Assembly (NCBI GenBank): GCA_963281155.1
Contig: CAUJLY010000006.1
Span: 10,974,001-11,038,000 of the forward strand
DNA from: Rhabditophanes sp. KR3021
Taxonomy: Eukaryota > Nematoda > Chromadorea > Rhabditida > Alloionematidae
Length of the DNA: 64,000 bases
Direction of reading: 5' to 3'
Part shown: one piece after another, positions 33,261 through 45,600 of the stretch
How positions within the stretch are numbered: position 1 is the first letter of the stretch
How the letters are laid out: the number at the start of each line of letters is the position of its first letter
The notes under the pieces: model-generated
Seen by the model: only the letters and a program-made list of their open reading frames with translations
Told to the model about the DNA's origin: nothing
The model's database searches: none
Translations under genes and position numbers: made by a program

Positions 33261-34668
33261 CTATAACCAAATTTTAGAACTATGCCAATTAGCTGATGGC
33301 AAAACAGCATCAAGAACAATCCAGTATTTGCCCTTTTTATTGTATGATTGAATTACGTCAGTACTACCTCCACCAACAACCATAATAGATGCTTCATCTT
33401 CAATGGATCTTGCTCCCACGACTGTTTCAGGCAATTGTAATAGTTGATTCCATTTACCACTTGATATATCATACACTTGACACAATGCACTAGCGTGTAC
33501 GCCTCCGATACATGTGATCGTTTGTTCAAATGATGAGAGAGCAGTAAAATATGTGTGGTTCGGAATATCAACTAAAACACTCCATCTTCCTTCTCTTGGA
33601 TCAAATCTAAAGACTTCATTTAGTCAATTAAAGTTCAATTACCTTAGGAATTTGTTAGATTGTTCATCTCCTACAGCATAAATAACTTCATCGACATTAA
33701 CTGAACCGTGAGCTCTAATCTCAAAATTTAAACTGGGAGCATCAATCCACTTCATTTTTTCCGGTTCAAAACTACAATATGAGTTTAATAAATATAATGC
33801 TGTACTTACTATTCAACAGTGTCAAGTGATTTATTCTTCAAGTTACCTCCAATAACATAAATTTTGTCTGAATGAACGACAGTTGAATAATCTTTTTTGG
33901 TGGAAGTCATTTCCAGTGAAAGAACTTCTGAATTGTTAGTTTCCAAATTGTACCTAAAAATGCTTTATTAATAATGGGAATTGAGTAAGATACTTTTCGA
34001 TTTTGTTGCTCATACTATCTCCAAACACAAAGACATCATTTCCTATTTTTTCTGAGCCATGCCAACGTTTTCCAATCGACAAACTTCCAAGTTTTTTAAC
34101 TGAATTTGTTTTTATATCAACTTCAACAACTGATTCCCTTTCTTGGTCTCCTCCAACTTAAAAAATTACAGTATTTGTTAATTGTAGGACTTACACAAAA
34201 TCATCTTAGAATAACTTCTCTTTGAAGGAATACTGTTAACAAAAACTTTATTACTCATATTTGCAATCCATTCAACTAATTTAATCTGAATAAACATTAA
34301 AAAATATCTTGATAAATAAACTACCTTGATATCAGGCAAATTCAATTCATTTTGAACCTGCATCATAGCAATCATTTTGTTCCCGTCAATTTGAAAATCA
34401 ACTCCCAAATGAACATATTCATAATAAACCTTAAAATCAACCAATTTCATATTCTTGATATCAAATTTAGCTGAAGCAATAATATCCATCAAACATTTAT
34501 TCTAACAAACTTACTTTGATTAATGTCTTTAATGAACAAGTCATAAAAGTACTTGCTATGTCCAGACAAAATCATTCTAGAAACCTTCATAGATCCATCG
34601 CTGAATACTAATTCAGAATCATTGTAAATACCAGCTTTAAGCAAATCAGGGAAAAATTGGTAGTTCAT
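33261..34668 (-). CDS. BTB-kelch protein, seven exons
   Basis: Exons 34668-34515, 34470-34325, 34285-34195, 34156-33994, 33953-33810, 33771-33643 and 33606-33261 join in frame to 390 residues. All introns are 36-44 nt. Residues ~10-105 are a BTB/POZ domain (NDSELVFSDGSMKVSRMILS, HSKYFYDLFIKD, FKVYYEYVHLGVDF). A short linker replaces most of the BACK domain. From about residue 130 on, five or six kelch blades are visible (LFGGDQERESVVEVDI, KIYVIGGNLKNKSLDTVEYF, ITCIGGVHASALCQVYDISS, IMVVGGGSTDVIQSY). Proteins of this type usually recruit substrates to CUL3 ubiquitin ligases or bind actin. Divergence and the short linker suggest a fast-evolving family member. Intron density is much higher than in neighbouring genes. 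Confidence 0.9.
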
Positions 34669-37319
34669 TTTTAAAGTAACAATGTATTCGAGTACAAAAG
34701 TCAAAAATTGTATAATTTCGAAAATGGGAAAAATATTAAATACTATTTGTTATCAAGTGATTGTAGTGTAGCAGTGCCAGATAAGGTCGGGGAACATCAA
34801 TTTTTAGATAAAAAATGATTGTTTAATCTTTGATATGATACAATAAACGCAAAATCATGATATCATATTCAAAAGTTACTAAGGAATAAAAAATCTTAAT
34901 AATATATAGATCATTATCAACAATAGTGACAAACCATAGTAAATACATCTATTCAATATGACTAATCATGTCCTTAACATGCATCATTTTATTCAAATGT
35001 GGTGCTGGAGATAAAATCATGTCTTCCTTTCTTGAAAGAAACTAATTATTTCATCTTTTTTAAGCAATTCCGTTGTTTAAAATGATATTTGAAAACAAAC
35101 GGATGTGGTTTATTAAAAAGTGTTTCTGGTCAACTCTCTTATAGTATAAGGTGTTGATAGTAAACTGCAATAAACACAACAACGTTAATAAAAATTGATG
35201 CTTATTTATTAGTAATGTATAAAAGTAATTTAATGTAATTTAAAAGTTGTAAGAATGATTTGTGAAAGTTATTTTTTACTTATATAATGCTCCATGTTAT
35301 CATTCATCGATCATTGTAGCAGAAACGTAAACGTCGTTGCCCAAGGTAAATTTAGTATTTGCTTATTAAAAGCATCTCGTCTAGTTCATTCAATTTATAA
35401 CAGATCTGTTGACGTGTCGGTCTTAAAGGTTAGCACACAACAATTGCTTTATATGTCAATGTTTACTTTTTGCTATTTCATCACCACGTTTGAATTATTC
35501 TATTAAAAAAACAATTCACTATGATTTCTACTAATACTATTTACATGCATAAAGCTCAGACAATTGGACATGTATTCGGAAAAAGTGTTACAAGTTTCAA
35601 AAATGTGCCAAAATTGGCATTGATAAACAAAAAAAAATAAATCATACTTTATAAGAATCCTTTTACTTACATTACAAATAATTTGTTGTTCTATGATTAT
35701 AGATTGAATATATTTATTTAAAACAATGATTTTTAGGGGCAGCTTTTCAGGATAACGTTTAATTCAGTAGAGTAATTTAAAGGATTAGTTGATCAATTAT
35801 CAAATAAGTTGTTTGATAAGATATATTTTATGAATATTCAAATTGGTTACTTACTTGCAGTAGAAAATAAGGAAAACAATCAAAGGTTAATTGCAGTGGT
35901 TAATCATCAGGGATTCTAATCTGAATTGAGTAAAATAATTAATTGTAAAATAAATGCCCAAATAAACATACTTTTATCACTATTAAAAATATATGATCAC
36001 AATAGAGGTTATAAACGAACAAAATTAAAATAAAAAAAACATTAAAATTCTTATTATTTATGTGAACAAACATCTTTTTCCTTAGCATATCAATTTCGAT
36101 TCTATTTCTGTTCCTGTTAGAATATAAACTTGCATACGAGAATGCTCTTTTTATACCAGAAGATGAACCAGGCAAGATAATACAGATAATGCTATATCTT
36201 TTAAACGCACATCTAAACTAGATCCATTCCAATCATCCAAACTACTTTTGATCCAAACATGCAATATTCATGCAAATAACGTTCAAAGGTCGATTCAAAT
36301 ACAGCCTTTTGCATCTTTTTTTGTTTCATTTTCTCTTGAAAACTAGTTGTTACTTCAGCATTCTCAGCATTGTTGTTTGCCGAAATAGAAGTTGAACCGT
36401 TTTTTTCAATAAATTGAATTAATCAAATTTTAATATATTCGACCGTGGTACATTTAGTGTAAAATTTCAAGAGAAAATATGTACCACGGTGGCAGCTGCA
36501 CATTTGTTTGCTAAGAAAGTATAATTTAAAATGTATTAATTATGATAGACTATTTAGTGATTTTTCAATTATTTTAGTATCAAAATAACTAAAGCTTTTT
36601 TAGTACCGAATATTAAATAACTGAAAAAGACAAAAAAAAGTAATAATAGTTTTTAATTTCGTAACACTAAAATAGTATTCACAAAATAATGCTCTTTCCG
36701 TTCCTTTAGTTAAATTGTCTTGTAAATGAACTGACGAATAAAGCATGACGTTACTTTGGCCGATCACCTATTTGAACACTGCTTAGTGATAGAATTAATC
36801 TTTTTACTTTGTAATAAAGTAATATCTTATGTTTAAGTGTGCGTATTTAATTAGATGACGATACAACTCATCATTCTTTGTATCAAATAAACAAAATGCG
36901 AGTTGAAGCAAATAAACGGACATAAATCACAAAAATCTTTTAAATATCACATAACCAACCACGAAAGTGAGTCATTAAAGAAAGTTATTTCGGATGTAAA
37001 ATAAACAAATAAAGTTTGTGATCTTAAAATATAACAAATAGAATTAAGATTTACAGGAGTTTCTAAGAGGACAGTCAAAGATAACCTTTCGAATAGGTTT
37101 TTGATTTAAAAAACTAATTGCTAGGTACCTTCCAAAATTAAAATTACGTCACAAAATAAACATGTAACTTTTTTGACAACTGTTATGACAACGGCAAATT
37201 TGTAATAAAAAGTGAAGATACATTTGTTAAAGATTCTTTTAGATGTAAGATAAATAGAAATGATCAGTATAAAAAGAAAGGAAATTACCATCAAAATCAT
37301 ATCTTTAACTTTTATTAAC
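34669..37319. other. Long gene-poor stretch
   Basis: No gene supported. It holds a 12-bp inverted repeat at 36442-36490. A short forward open frame at 35294-35506 lacks any recognisable feature. A TATA-like word (AGTATAAAAAG, about 37266-37276) precedes the peptide gene at 37320. Confidence 0.5.
36442..36490. repeat. 12-bp inverted repeat with 25-nt loop
   Basis: ACCGTGGTACAT at 36442-36453 and its exact reverse complement at 36479-36490. The arms are GC-richer than the surroundings. Could be a transcribed hairpin, a protein-binding site or the remnant of a small element. Confidence 0.5.
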
Positions 37320-37625
37320 ATGAATAAGTTGGTTCTCTTTGTCTTAGCTGCTATCTTTGTATTCCAGGCAATTATTTCAATTGCTGAGGGATGCCAGAAT
37401 TGTAACTCCAATTGGTATTATTATACCCCAAACACTTATTCAAATTCTTACTCAAATGGATATAATAATAATGGATACACCTACAGCAATGGATACAATA
37501 GCAACTATTATTATGGAACTGATGGAAATCTTTATTACAACAGTTATAACAATGGATATAACAATGGATATTACAGTGGGTACAGCAACCCTTCAACAAC
37601 ATACTATTATTATGGAAAAAAGTAA
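37320..37625 (+). CDS. Small secreted Tyr/Asn/Gly-rich peptide
   Basis: A single-exon frame of 101 residues starting at the ATG at 37320; an earlier in-frame ATG at 37260 would hide the signal peptide. Residues 1-22 (MNKLVLFVLAAIFVFQAIIS, then IA) form a signal peptide. Two cysteines follow (EGCQNCNSN). The rest is built from loose repeats of Tyr, Asn, Gly and Ser such as SNGYNNNGY, YNSNYYYG and YNNGYNNGYYSGY, ending YYYYGKK. Such low-complexity secreted peptides are common in nematodes and may be antimicrobial or cuticle-associated; a terminal GKK could be an amidation/cleavage site. Function is inferred from composition only. Confidence 0.78.
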   Translation: MNKLVLFVLAAIFVFQAIISIAEGCQNCNSNWYYYTPNTYSNSYSNGYNNNGYTYSNGYNSNYYYGTDGNLYYNSYNNGYNNGYYSGYSNPSTTYYYYGKK

Positions 37626-38000
37626 AAAATACCAATAACTGTATTTTTGTTTACTAGTTTTTAAATAAATTCATTAACACAATTAATGTTCATACATTTT
37701 TATTAGTTTATCGAATAACTCATTCAAAGAACAAAAATAAATGAAAAGAATTAGATTAAATTATTTTTACCCCTGGGAATGGCCCAGGTTTATAAACTGT
37801 TCTATAATTTACATATTGAACTAGATTTTGATTATTATGAATATTTTAAAGTATAAATGTGTTTAAATATACAGTAATTTTAATAATAAAAGGTCACTCT
37901 TTACGTCTGTGTTCATCTGTTTTGGGTGTAGCCCACTGTGAAAATGATCTAAACAATCATTCTCCAATACAAATCTAAATTAAAAGATATTAAAAATTAA
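37626..38000. other. Intergenic DNA, no gene seen
   Basis: 3' flank of the peptide gene with AATAAA near 37665. A short inverted word pair (CCTGGGAATGG and ATGGCCCAGG region, about 37772-37791) is present. Confidence 0.4.
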
Positions 38001-38500
38001 TTACTCCAAATTAGACCGACAAGATATTTGGTCGTCAGCCTTTTTACCTCTTCTAATTACTATGTAATTCACGTTAGCCGGTAACTCTTTATCAAATTTA
38101 GAATAAAGTACATATTTTTATGACTACAGACACCGTTTTTATAGTCATTTTCACATAAACGATAGAGATTAGGTTCTAATTTTTGATTAACGAAAACAGT
38201 TTCAAATTTAATTTTAAAGGCGATCCAAAAACACCGCTCAACCAATAATCGGAAATTCACTTTCAATCATTTCTTTAAATTTAGACCAGGTTTCCTTTAC
38301 TGTTACCATGTATCTCTTCTTTTCTTTAATATTAACAACATTTTTTTCGGTTTCTTCTAGATAAGACTCTAACAAAGCCAAATATTGCCTCATTGATATT
38401 TTTGAACGAGGAAATTGGTGCTTAATTCAATATATAACCCCTCACAGCCATTATTTGTTAAAGCTGTAAATCCAAATTCTTTTAAAACCTAAAAGTCTGG
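38001..38500 (-). pseudogene. Decayed minus-strand coding remnant
   Basis: Reading the minus strand downward from about 38490, three frames in turn read like one protein: VLKEFGFTALTNNGCEGLYI, then RQYLALLESYLEETEKNVV with KKRYMVTVKETWSKFKEMI, then FRLLVERCFWIAFKIKFETV and KLEPNLYRLCENDYKNG, and near 38040-38100 ELPANVNYIVIRRGKK. Frame changes and stops separate them. I do not recognise the family; a mobile-element protein is possible. Confidence 0.35.
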
Positions 38501-39621
38501 AATGTATGTACTTTTAAAATAACTTCTAAATATCTTGAATCAGTCATTAACTTTCTAATCTACTAGTGTTACAACAATAACTTGAGCTGGAAGGTAAATC
38601 ACCACAAATCTATCACTTTCCATTTAATATAAACACAAACAAACAACCATCTAATTATGCTTTTTAACCTAATACCTTTACAATAAATACAACTCATATA
38701 TTAATAGCAACTTAATAATATCAAAAGAATAAAGAAGCTAATTACTCCACATTGTTATTATATATTTTTGTTTAAATGAACTTTTTATAATCATTTATTT
38801 GTTTTTTACCTTCTTATTTGATGATAAAAAACGAGGAAATCTGAATAAAATGTTGTAATATATAATATTTTTTATAAAATCTTAAAACACGACTAACTCT
38901 CCAAATTGACAGACGATTTATTTTAGTTTATACTCATTAGAATCACCATAAAAACTTTATTGACTTCCCAATTTTCAGTCAATTCGGTGAGTCAGATTTT
39001 TTTACAAAGACAGGAGTGCTACTTCCCAGTGTTGTGGCAGATTGTGGAAATATAGTTTCAATAGCAAGGGATAAACTACAAATGGATAGGTATAGTGTAA
39101 GACATACATTATAACATCGACTTCATATAATTAACAATATAAAAAAGAAATATTTTCCACAAGCTTTGCAACAAAATAAACACAATGCTATCACCATCCG
39201 GGCTATTATGTCCCAAAAAGTGTTAATGTACTTTCAATTGACTTTACACAGACAAAATTGCCCTATCTATTTTGTGATTACCTTGTGCAAATATTTGACT
39301 CTCTGACCAAATAAATTTGTTCGCATTCTAAATACGTACATTACCAACAATATATAAATGAGAGAAAGCATATTTAAATTATTGTTTAGTTTGTCGGTAG
39401 CACTTTATAAATATATTTTAAATTATTAGACACGAGCGTGCTTTTAACAGTTTAGGGTTAAATTTGTGTAGACAATTAATTTAATCTTTTAAATATTATC
39501 TGACTTCTTAACCTTAGTGCGATAGTGTTAAAAAAGATAGTTACATATTTGAAAAATTCTATATAAGTATTTGTCCTTCATCTAAAATTCATTCATTTCA
39601 TCATTCCTTCATTTACAGAAG
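38501..39621. other. Intergenic DNA upstream of the MRP gene
   Basis: No gene seen. The final 150 bp before 39622 presumably contain the MRP promoter. Confidence 0.45.
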
Positions 39622-42600
39622 ATGTTGAAATATTCACTATGTGGTGACGCATTCTGGGCTAATAATCAAACAATAAACTCACCATCTTTACCCATTATAG
39701 ATGAATGTTACCGGCAAAAATTAATTGCATGGATTCCTTCTATGTTCTTCTGGCTTTTGATGCCAGTATTTTTGCTGTATAATGAGCGATTTAGTAAAAG
39801 ATCATTTGCTGTGACTTTGAGTTGGAGTAAATTGATTTTGGTTAAATTTTCGTTGACTATGTTTGCCTTCATTTTGGCATTTGCTCTTTTTTTGAATGGA
39901 GTTAGTGCTTTTTCTAATATAACAACTGGTCAATATCTCATCCTTTGGATTATTACTTTTGTAAGTTTTTTTAAACTAATTGTTTTTAATTAGAAAATTT
40001 AGATTGGAATGCTCGGTGCACAATATCTATGCAAACTGAATGGTCTACTAACTAGCGGCATCTTACATATTACATGGATGTTGTTCGCAGTTTGTTCTCT
40101 TCCCGAAATATATGCCATCTACGAGTAACATATCATTCGCCTCCCAGGCAAATGATTATACTATAGTATAACTATTAGCCCCCAGGCGAATGATAATGCT
40201 ATAGTATAATCATTCGCCCTATTTTTATTTTATAAGGCTAATGATTATACTATAGCATAATCATTTGCCTGGGCAGGCTAATGGTAACTAAAGTAACCAT
40301 TCGCCCTATAAATAATTTTTATGGTCTATATTTAAGTGAAATATAATTGCTTTAAACAAATTCCTAATCGTTTTGACAATTTAACCCTCATTCAATGAAA
40401 TTTAATTAACGGTTTATAAAAAATGAACATAAAAAATATTTTTAAACTATCAGAAATTCAAAAGAAACAGATGTACTGATTAACCCTACTAACATAGAAC
40501 TAATTTCGCCTACTTCTAAGAACTCGTGCATTTAAAGAAGGCTTAAAGACAACCTTTTCCACAATACTTTCAACTTCTGATTCCTCCTGTTTAAGGGTAT
40601 CATTTTCTTTTTCATCTTCACTATTTCTTTCTTCGTCATCTTGGAGCTCGCTTACATATCTTTGAAAATTTTCAGGAATTAAATATTCACTGATTGTATT
40701 TAAGTATGTGTTTACATTGAGAAAGTTGTTATCACTAAATTCTTTTTGTAATAAAGCAATTTTTTCCTCTCTATCCTTTGACTTTTTAACTTGCTTGGAA
40801 ATGGCAAATTCAGGTGAGTGTTTAAATTTATTCAATTTGTAAATTGTAAGCCGGACATCCTCATTTGCAGCTTTCAATAAATTCAGACATTTCAAGTAAG
40901 TACCATGGTGTGTAGCTAATGGATTAGTTTTAAGCCATCTATTGAATGATTCACATGAGTTAGTGCTTTTAACACGTTGTTGAAACTTGCATAATTTGGT
41001 TGCATGCTTTTCATTCTTAAACCAATTTTTATCAACATAGTTGATCCATTTGGTTAGCTGGTTTATTTCAAAAGGAGTAAAATCTTCATTGGCTGTCATA
41101 ATCATCTTATTTTTAATGATAGTCCATTGTTGAATCATTTGCCCGACTGGCACGTGGGGGAGAGCAATAACCATACGAAACTTCTTATAAAAATCTGCAG
41201 ACACGAGACTTCTATCGTCATTTCCATTAAAAGATGTTAACAAATGCTTAAGCCCAAGCTGATTCAATTTTTTTACCAAATTTTGGGCGTAGTGGAAATA
41301 GCAGTGTTTATGTAAAGTAGGATAATGTTTTTCAATAATTTTTATTGCAGCAGGTTCCTTATCAGTCATAAATACCTCTGGAAGTTCTTCACTAATTCCG
41401 AAACGTTGTAAGCACTTTTTAATTTCATTAAAAACGAAATCATAATCTTCGGTCTTACGGTGCTTCATCAAAGCATAAAATGCTGGTATAAATGTATTTC
41501 TCATTTCCCCTTCTTTATTTTCAATAATTTGAAACATAACGACGTAGAGTTGGGTGTATTTGTCAGGGGCCACAAAGAAAGTTCCATCAGCAAGTCTTAA
41601 TTTTGATTTGGCATACAATTCGAGTACATCTCTTGAACCAAAAATAACAATTGAATCCCCATCTTTTCCAACAACACGGAATGACATAGGTAACTGCTTA
41701 TCATCTAAATAACCACATTCGTAAACTTCCTCGGCGTAATCATTATTTTCATTTTTTTTTCGTTTGATCTAGATGAAGCGACTCTAAGATACCTTCCCTT
41801 ATCTTTATACTGTCCTAACTTTATCTTCGAATCTGCTGTACCGAGTTCAAGACTATTGCATATGGTATCGACATTTTTAATCCCAATGGCATGTGCTGTA
41901 CGAGGCTTAATAAAGGGATTTGTGGCGTCACGGCAAACACGCTTGTATTCATTATCGCCTATTTTTTCTTTGAATGTTATTGGCAAGCAACCATCAAAGT
42001 GAACACCTTCTTGACGAACCAAATTATATCCTTTCATCTTTAATAATGGAATATTCGATTCGGGTTGCTTCTTCTTTTTACAAATTGAGCGACACTCTTT
42101 GCAGTACATAGTGGTTGTTGTTGTTGCATCTGGAGACAATTCAGTTCCTCTTCTAAAATAATTTGTATAAATTTAGTGAATATACGAAAATTTGTATATT
42201 GTATATTTAGTATTTGAATATTATTTATGTATAATTTGTTTGAATTATTGTATTTATATTATGTGTTATTTTATTATTATGTCATTTTATCTAGGATCCT
42301 CATTTGTACCACTTTGCCTATTTTAAATCTACTTCATTTTAGTTTAGCTCCTTTCAGCTCTCATCCCAAAATCGTAAGTAGTGTATATACTATTATTATT
42401 GGCATTAGATGACCACGATTTTGTTGTAGATTAATAAAGATCCTTTTAAATCCTGTTGTGTAACCCCTACTAGAAGCTTATTCAGGGTTTGAAACCAGTC
42501 AATTTTACTTTTTACTATTTATAGGCAGATAAAAAACATACTTCTTGGTAAACACATATCCCAATGGGTTAGCATAATTCGTTTGATCAGGAACGTATAA

Positions 42601-45600
42601 GAAAACATCCTTACAAAACTTTTCAGTTTTCATTCCAACTATAAATTGAGACTTAAATTGGACCTCCGAGTCAACATTTTTATAAGCTTCTTGTGCAAAT
42701 AAAAGAAATTCCTCCTTTGTTCTTGTTAAAGGAACTGATGATGCAGGAATAGTTGGTGAAGAATTGTGAGATGGAATGTTTTGACTTAAAATATTGGTTG
42801 AGCTTGGCTGTGGAAGAAGTGTTTCTCGAACTTGCTCCAACAATGAAGGATTATTCCAAAGAGCTTCTAATATTTGACTGTCGGTAAAAGATGACATTTT
42901 AAAAGCAACCAACCACGATAATAGTAATTAAAGAAATGATTTTAAAATTAAAGTATAAGTGTAGAAGGGGATTCTTATTATGAATTATTATACTATGAGG
43001 GATATAGATAGCCTCAATTACGCCTTAAAGATAAAAGTGTAACGATGACATTAACCACTTAAGGTATCTTATTTTATTAAATTGAATAGACTTCAATTAC
43101 GCTTTAGAATAAAAGTGCGACGTTAGAATAAAACACTGGAGGTGCACTTATTTCATTAATTTTTAGAGTCTTAAAACACAGTCATCAACCTTAAAAACAA
43201 CCGCTCATATTCGAACCAAATAATTGAAACATTTGATGATTTTCTTTATAAGGGCGAATGATTATATTATAGTATTATCATCCGCCTGGGCGAATTTTTT
43301 ACTTAAAATAATGATTGGCCTGGGCGAATGATAATGCTATAGTATAATCATTCGCCTGGGAGGCCAATGATTATTTTTTTGACATATTAGCCTCCCAGGC
43401 GAGTGATAATACTATAGTATAATTATTCGCCCTACCCAGGCGAGTGATAATATACCCCCATCTACAAAAATGAACATACAACCGATTTACCTGGCACTGT
43501 CCTTTTCATCGCCATCTACACCATATTTGTTCTTCAATGCATCTTATTCAGCTACTCTGACTCATCAGCCAGACCTCCAACCCACCAAGAAGGATACCCT
43601 TCGCCTGAGTTATATTCTTCATTCCTAGCCAGAGTAACAATGTGGTGGTTTAATTCCTTTGTAAGTACAGGTTCAAGTAAAGACCTTGAAATGGAAGATT
43701 TATATGATTTAAATGAAGGAAGCACAAGTAATCATTTAGAAGCTTTATGGATGAAATATTGGGGTCCAGTAATTGAAAAATATTTTAAACAACTTTTTTT
43801 GGCCGAAAATGATGTTGATGGCAAGAAACCTGTACCACCTTCGATTATTTTTGCTTTATTCCAGATGTTCAAATATGAAATAATTACTGCAGGTACTTGC
43901 AAAATCATCGGAGATTGCCTCCAATTTTTCTTGCCTTTTCTTTTAAATCAGATGATTAATTTTGTCTCTGACAAGAAGTCTCCTCTCTGGTTAGGAATTT
44001 CATATGCGCTTCTCATGTTTTTGGTGGCATCTGCTCGTAGTTTATTTTTGAACCATTATTCTTATCTTATGTACAGAATTGGGACCAAAATTCAAACAAC
44101 TTTGACATCAGCCACTTTCAGGAAAACTCTAAAATTATCCACTGTTGCAAGGAAAAATAAGACAGTTGGGGAGATTGTTAATTTGATGGCAATTGATGTT
44201 GAAAAGTATCAGGTAATTAATTAATATTTTTGAAAGTTGAAATAATTATTTAGTCGGCTTCATGGAATATTTTGCAAATATTCAGTTCTCCTTTTCAAAT
44301 TGTTGTCTGTTTGATTTATTTAATCAAAACATTAGGACCAGCTGCATTAGTTGGAGCATTAGTTTTAGTTGCATTTGTCCCTCTTAACTTTTATTCAACA
44401 GCTTTTGTCAGAAAATATCAGGTGGCTCAAATGAAATGCAAAGACGAAAGGGTAAAATTATGCAACGAAATGTTGAATGGCATCAAGGTAATTAAATTAT
44501 ATGCTTGGGAATTACCGATCTCCCAAATGATAGACAAAATCAGAGCCAAAGAGTTGGTTTACATCAAAAAAGCTATGTTGGTTAGATCATGCATCGATAC
44601 AGTTAATCAAAGTTCAATTTTCCTGATTGCATTTTCAACATTTTTGACGTATACTCTAGTAGATCAAGAGCACAATTTGATGACACCACAAATTGTTTTC
44701 GTTTCGATTGTGTTGTTGAATCAGTTAACGGGGCCTACTATGATTTTGGGGTATTTGGTAAATGACCTTATCCAATTGTCCGTGAGTAATCAACGTTTGA
44801 AGGAATTTCTTGTGTCTGACGAATTGAAAGATGATGCGATTACTAAAACTAAAGAGAAAAATGAATTGGACAATGCTATTACTATTGAAAATGGGCAATT
44901 TTCATGGGACAATTTGTATGACAGCAAAAGTAATTTATGTAATGTCAATTTGACAATTGAGAAAGGGCAATTAGTGGCAATTATTGGAAAAGTGGGGTCA
45001 GGCAAAAGTTCTTTGATTAATGCAATCTTGGGAGAAATGACTCAAATGAATGAAGGGCATGCCATTTCAATCAATGGCTCTATCTCATATGTTCCACAAC
45101 AACCTTGGATTCAAAATATGAGCATACGAGATAATATTTTGTTTGGTTCAGACTATAAAGCAAGGACATATAACAAAATCTTGCGAGCTTGTACTTTAGA
45201 TAAGGATTTGCCTAGTTTTCCTAATTCTGACATGACTGAGATTGGTGAAAAGGGAATCACTTTGTCTGGGGGACAAAAAGCACGAATCGGATTAGCAGTT
45301 GCTGTTTATTCAAATAATGACATTTATTTATTAGACGATCCTTTATCTGCTGTAGATTCACATGTTGGAAAGCATATCTTTCAAAATATAATTGGCCGTG
45401 AAGGTTTACTGAGAAACAAAACGAGACTCTTGGTAACAAATAATACATTATTGCTTGACAAGGTAGATCTAATTATAATGATGGAAGATTCTAAAATTAT
45501 AAAAAGTGGCACCTATGAAAATCTTATTAAAGATCCGTTCTTCTTTGCATTTATGAAAGATGTTGGAACGGATGAAGAAGATGAAGATTCACTAATGTCA

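Larger units (their letters stand above)
40123..43457 (-). mobile_element. MULE (Mutator-like) DNA transposon with hairpin-array ends
   Basis: A 3335-bp insertion flanked by the 8-bp duplication CCATCTAC. The outer ends are related inverted repeats: left GAGTAACATATCATTCGCC, right (reverse complement) GGGTATATTATCACTCGCC. Inside each end lies an array of near-palindromic units built on GGCGAATGAT...CTATAG...ATCATTCGCC. One transposase gene is on the minus strand. Duplication length and the protein family agree on the MULE superfamily. The insertion interrupts an exon of the MRP gene. Confidence 0.92.

Noticed and set aside
34502..34514. A 13-nt intron (GTAAGTTTGTTAG) in the BTB-kelch gene
   Set aside because: Too short to splice. 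Using the next acceptor (TTGCTTCAG at 34471) gives 44 nt and restores the BTB domain.
35294..35506. 70-codon forward frame in gene-poor DNA
   Set aside because: No recognisable domain, signal peptide or splice partners; length is compatible with chance.
37372..37638. Alternative frames over the Tyr/Asn/Gly-rich peptide
   Set aside because: Created by the AAT/TAT/GGA repeat composition; only the frame from 37320 has a signal peptide.
40237..43440. CRISPR-like array (repeated ~36-bp units)
   Set aside because: The units are palindromic, irregularly spaced, lie at the ends of a DNA transposon and are in a eukaryote.
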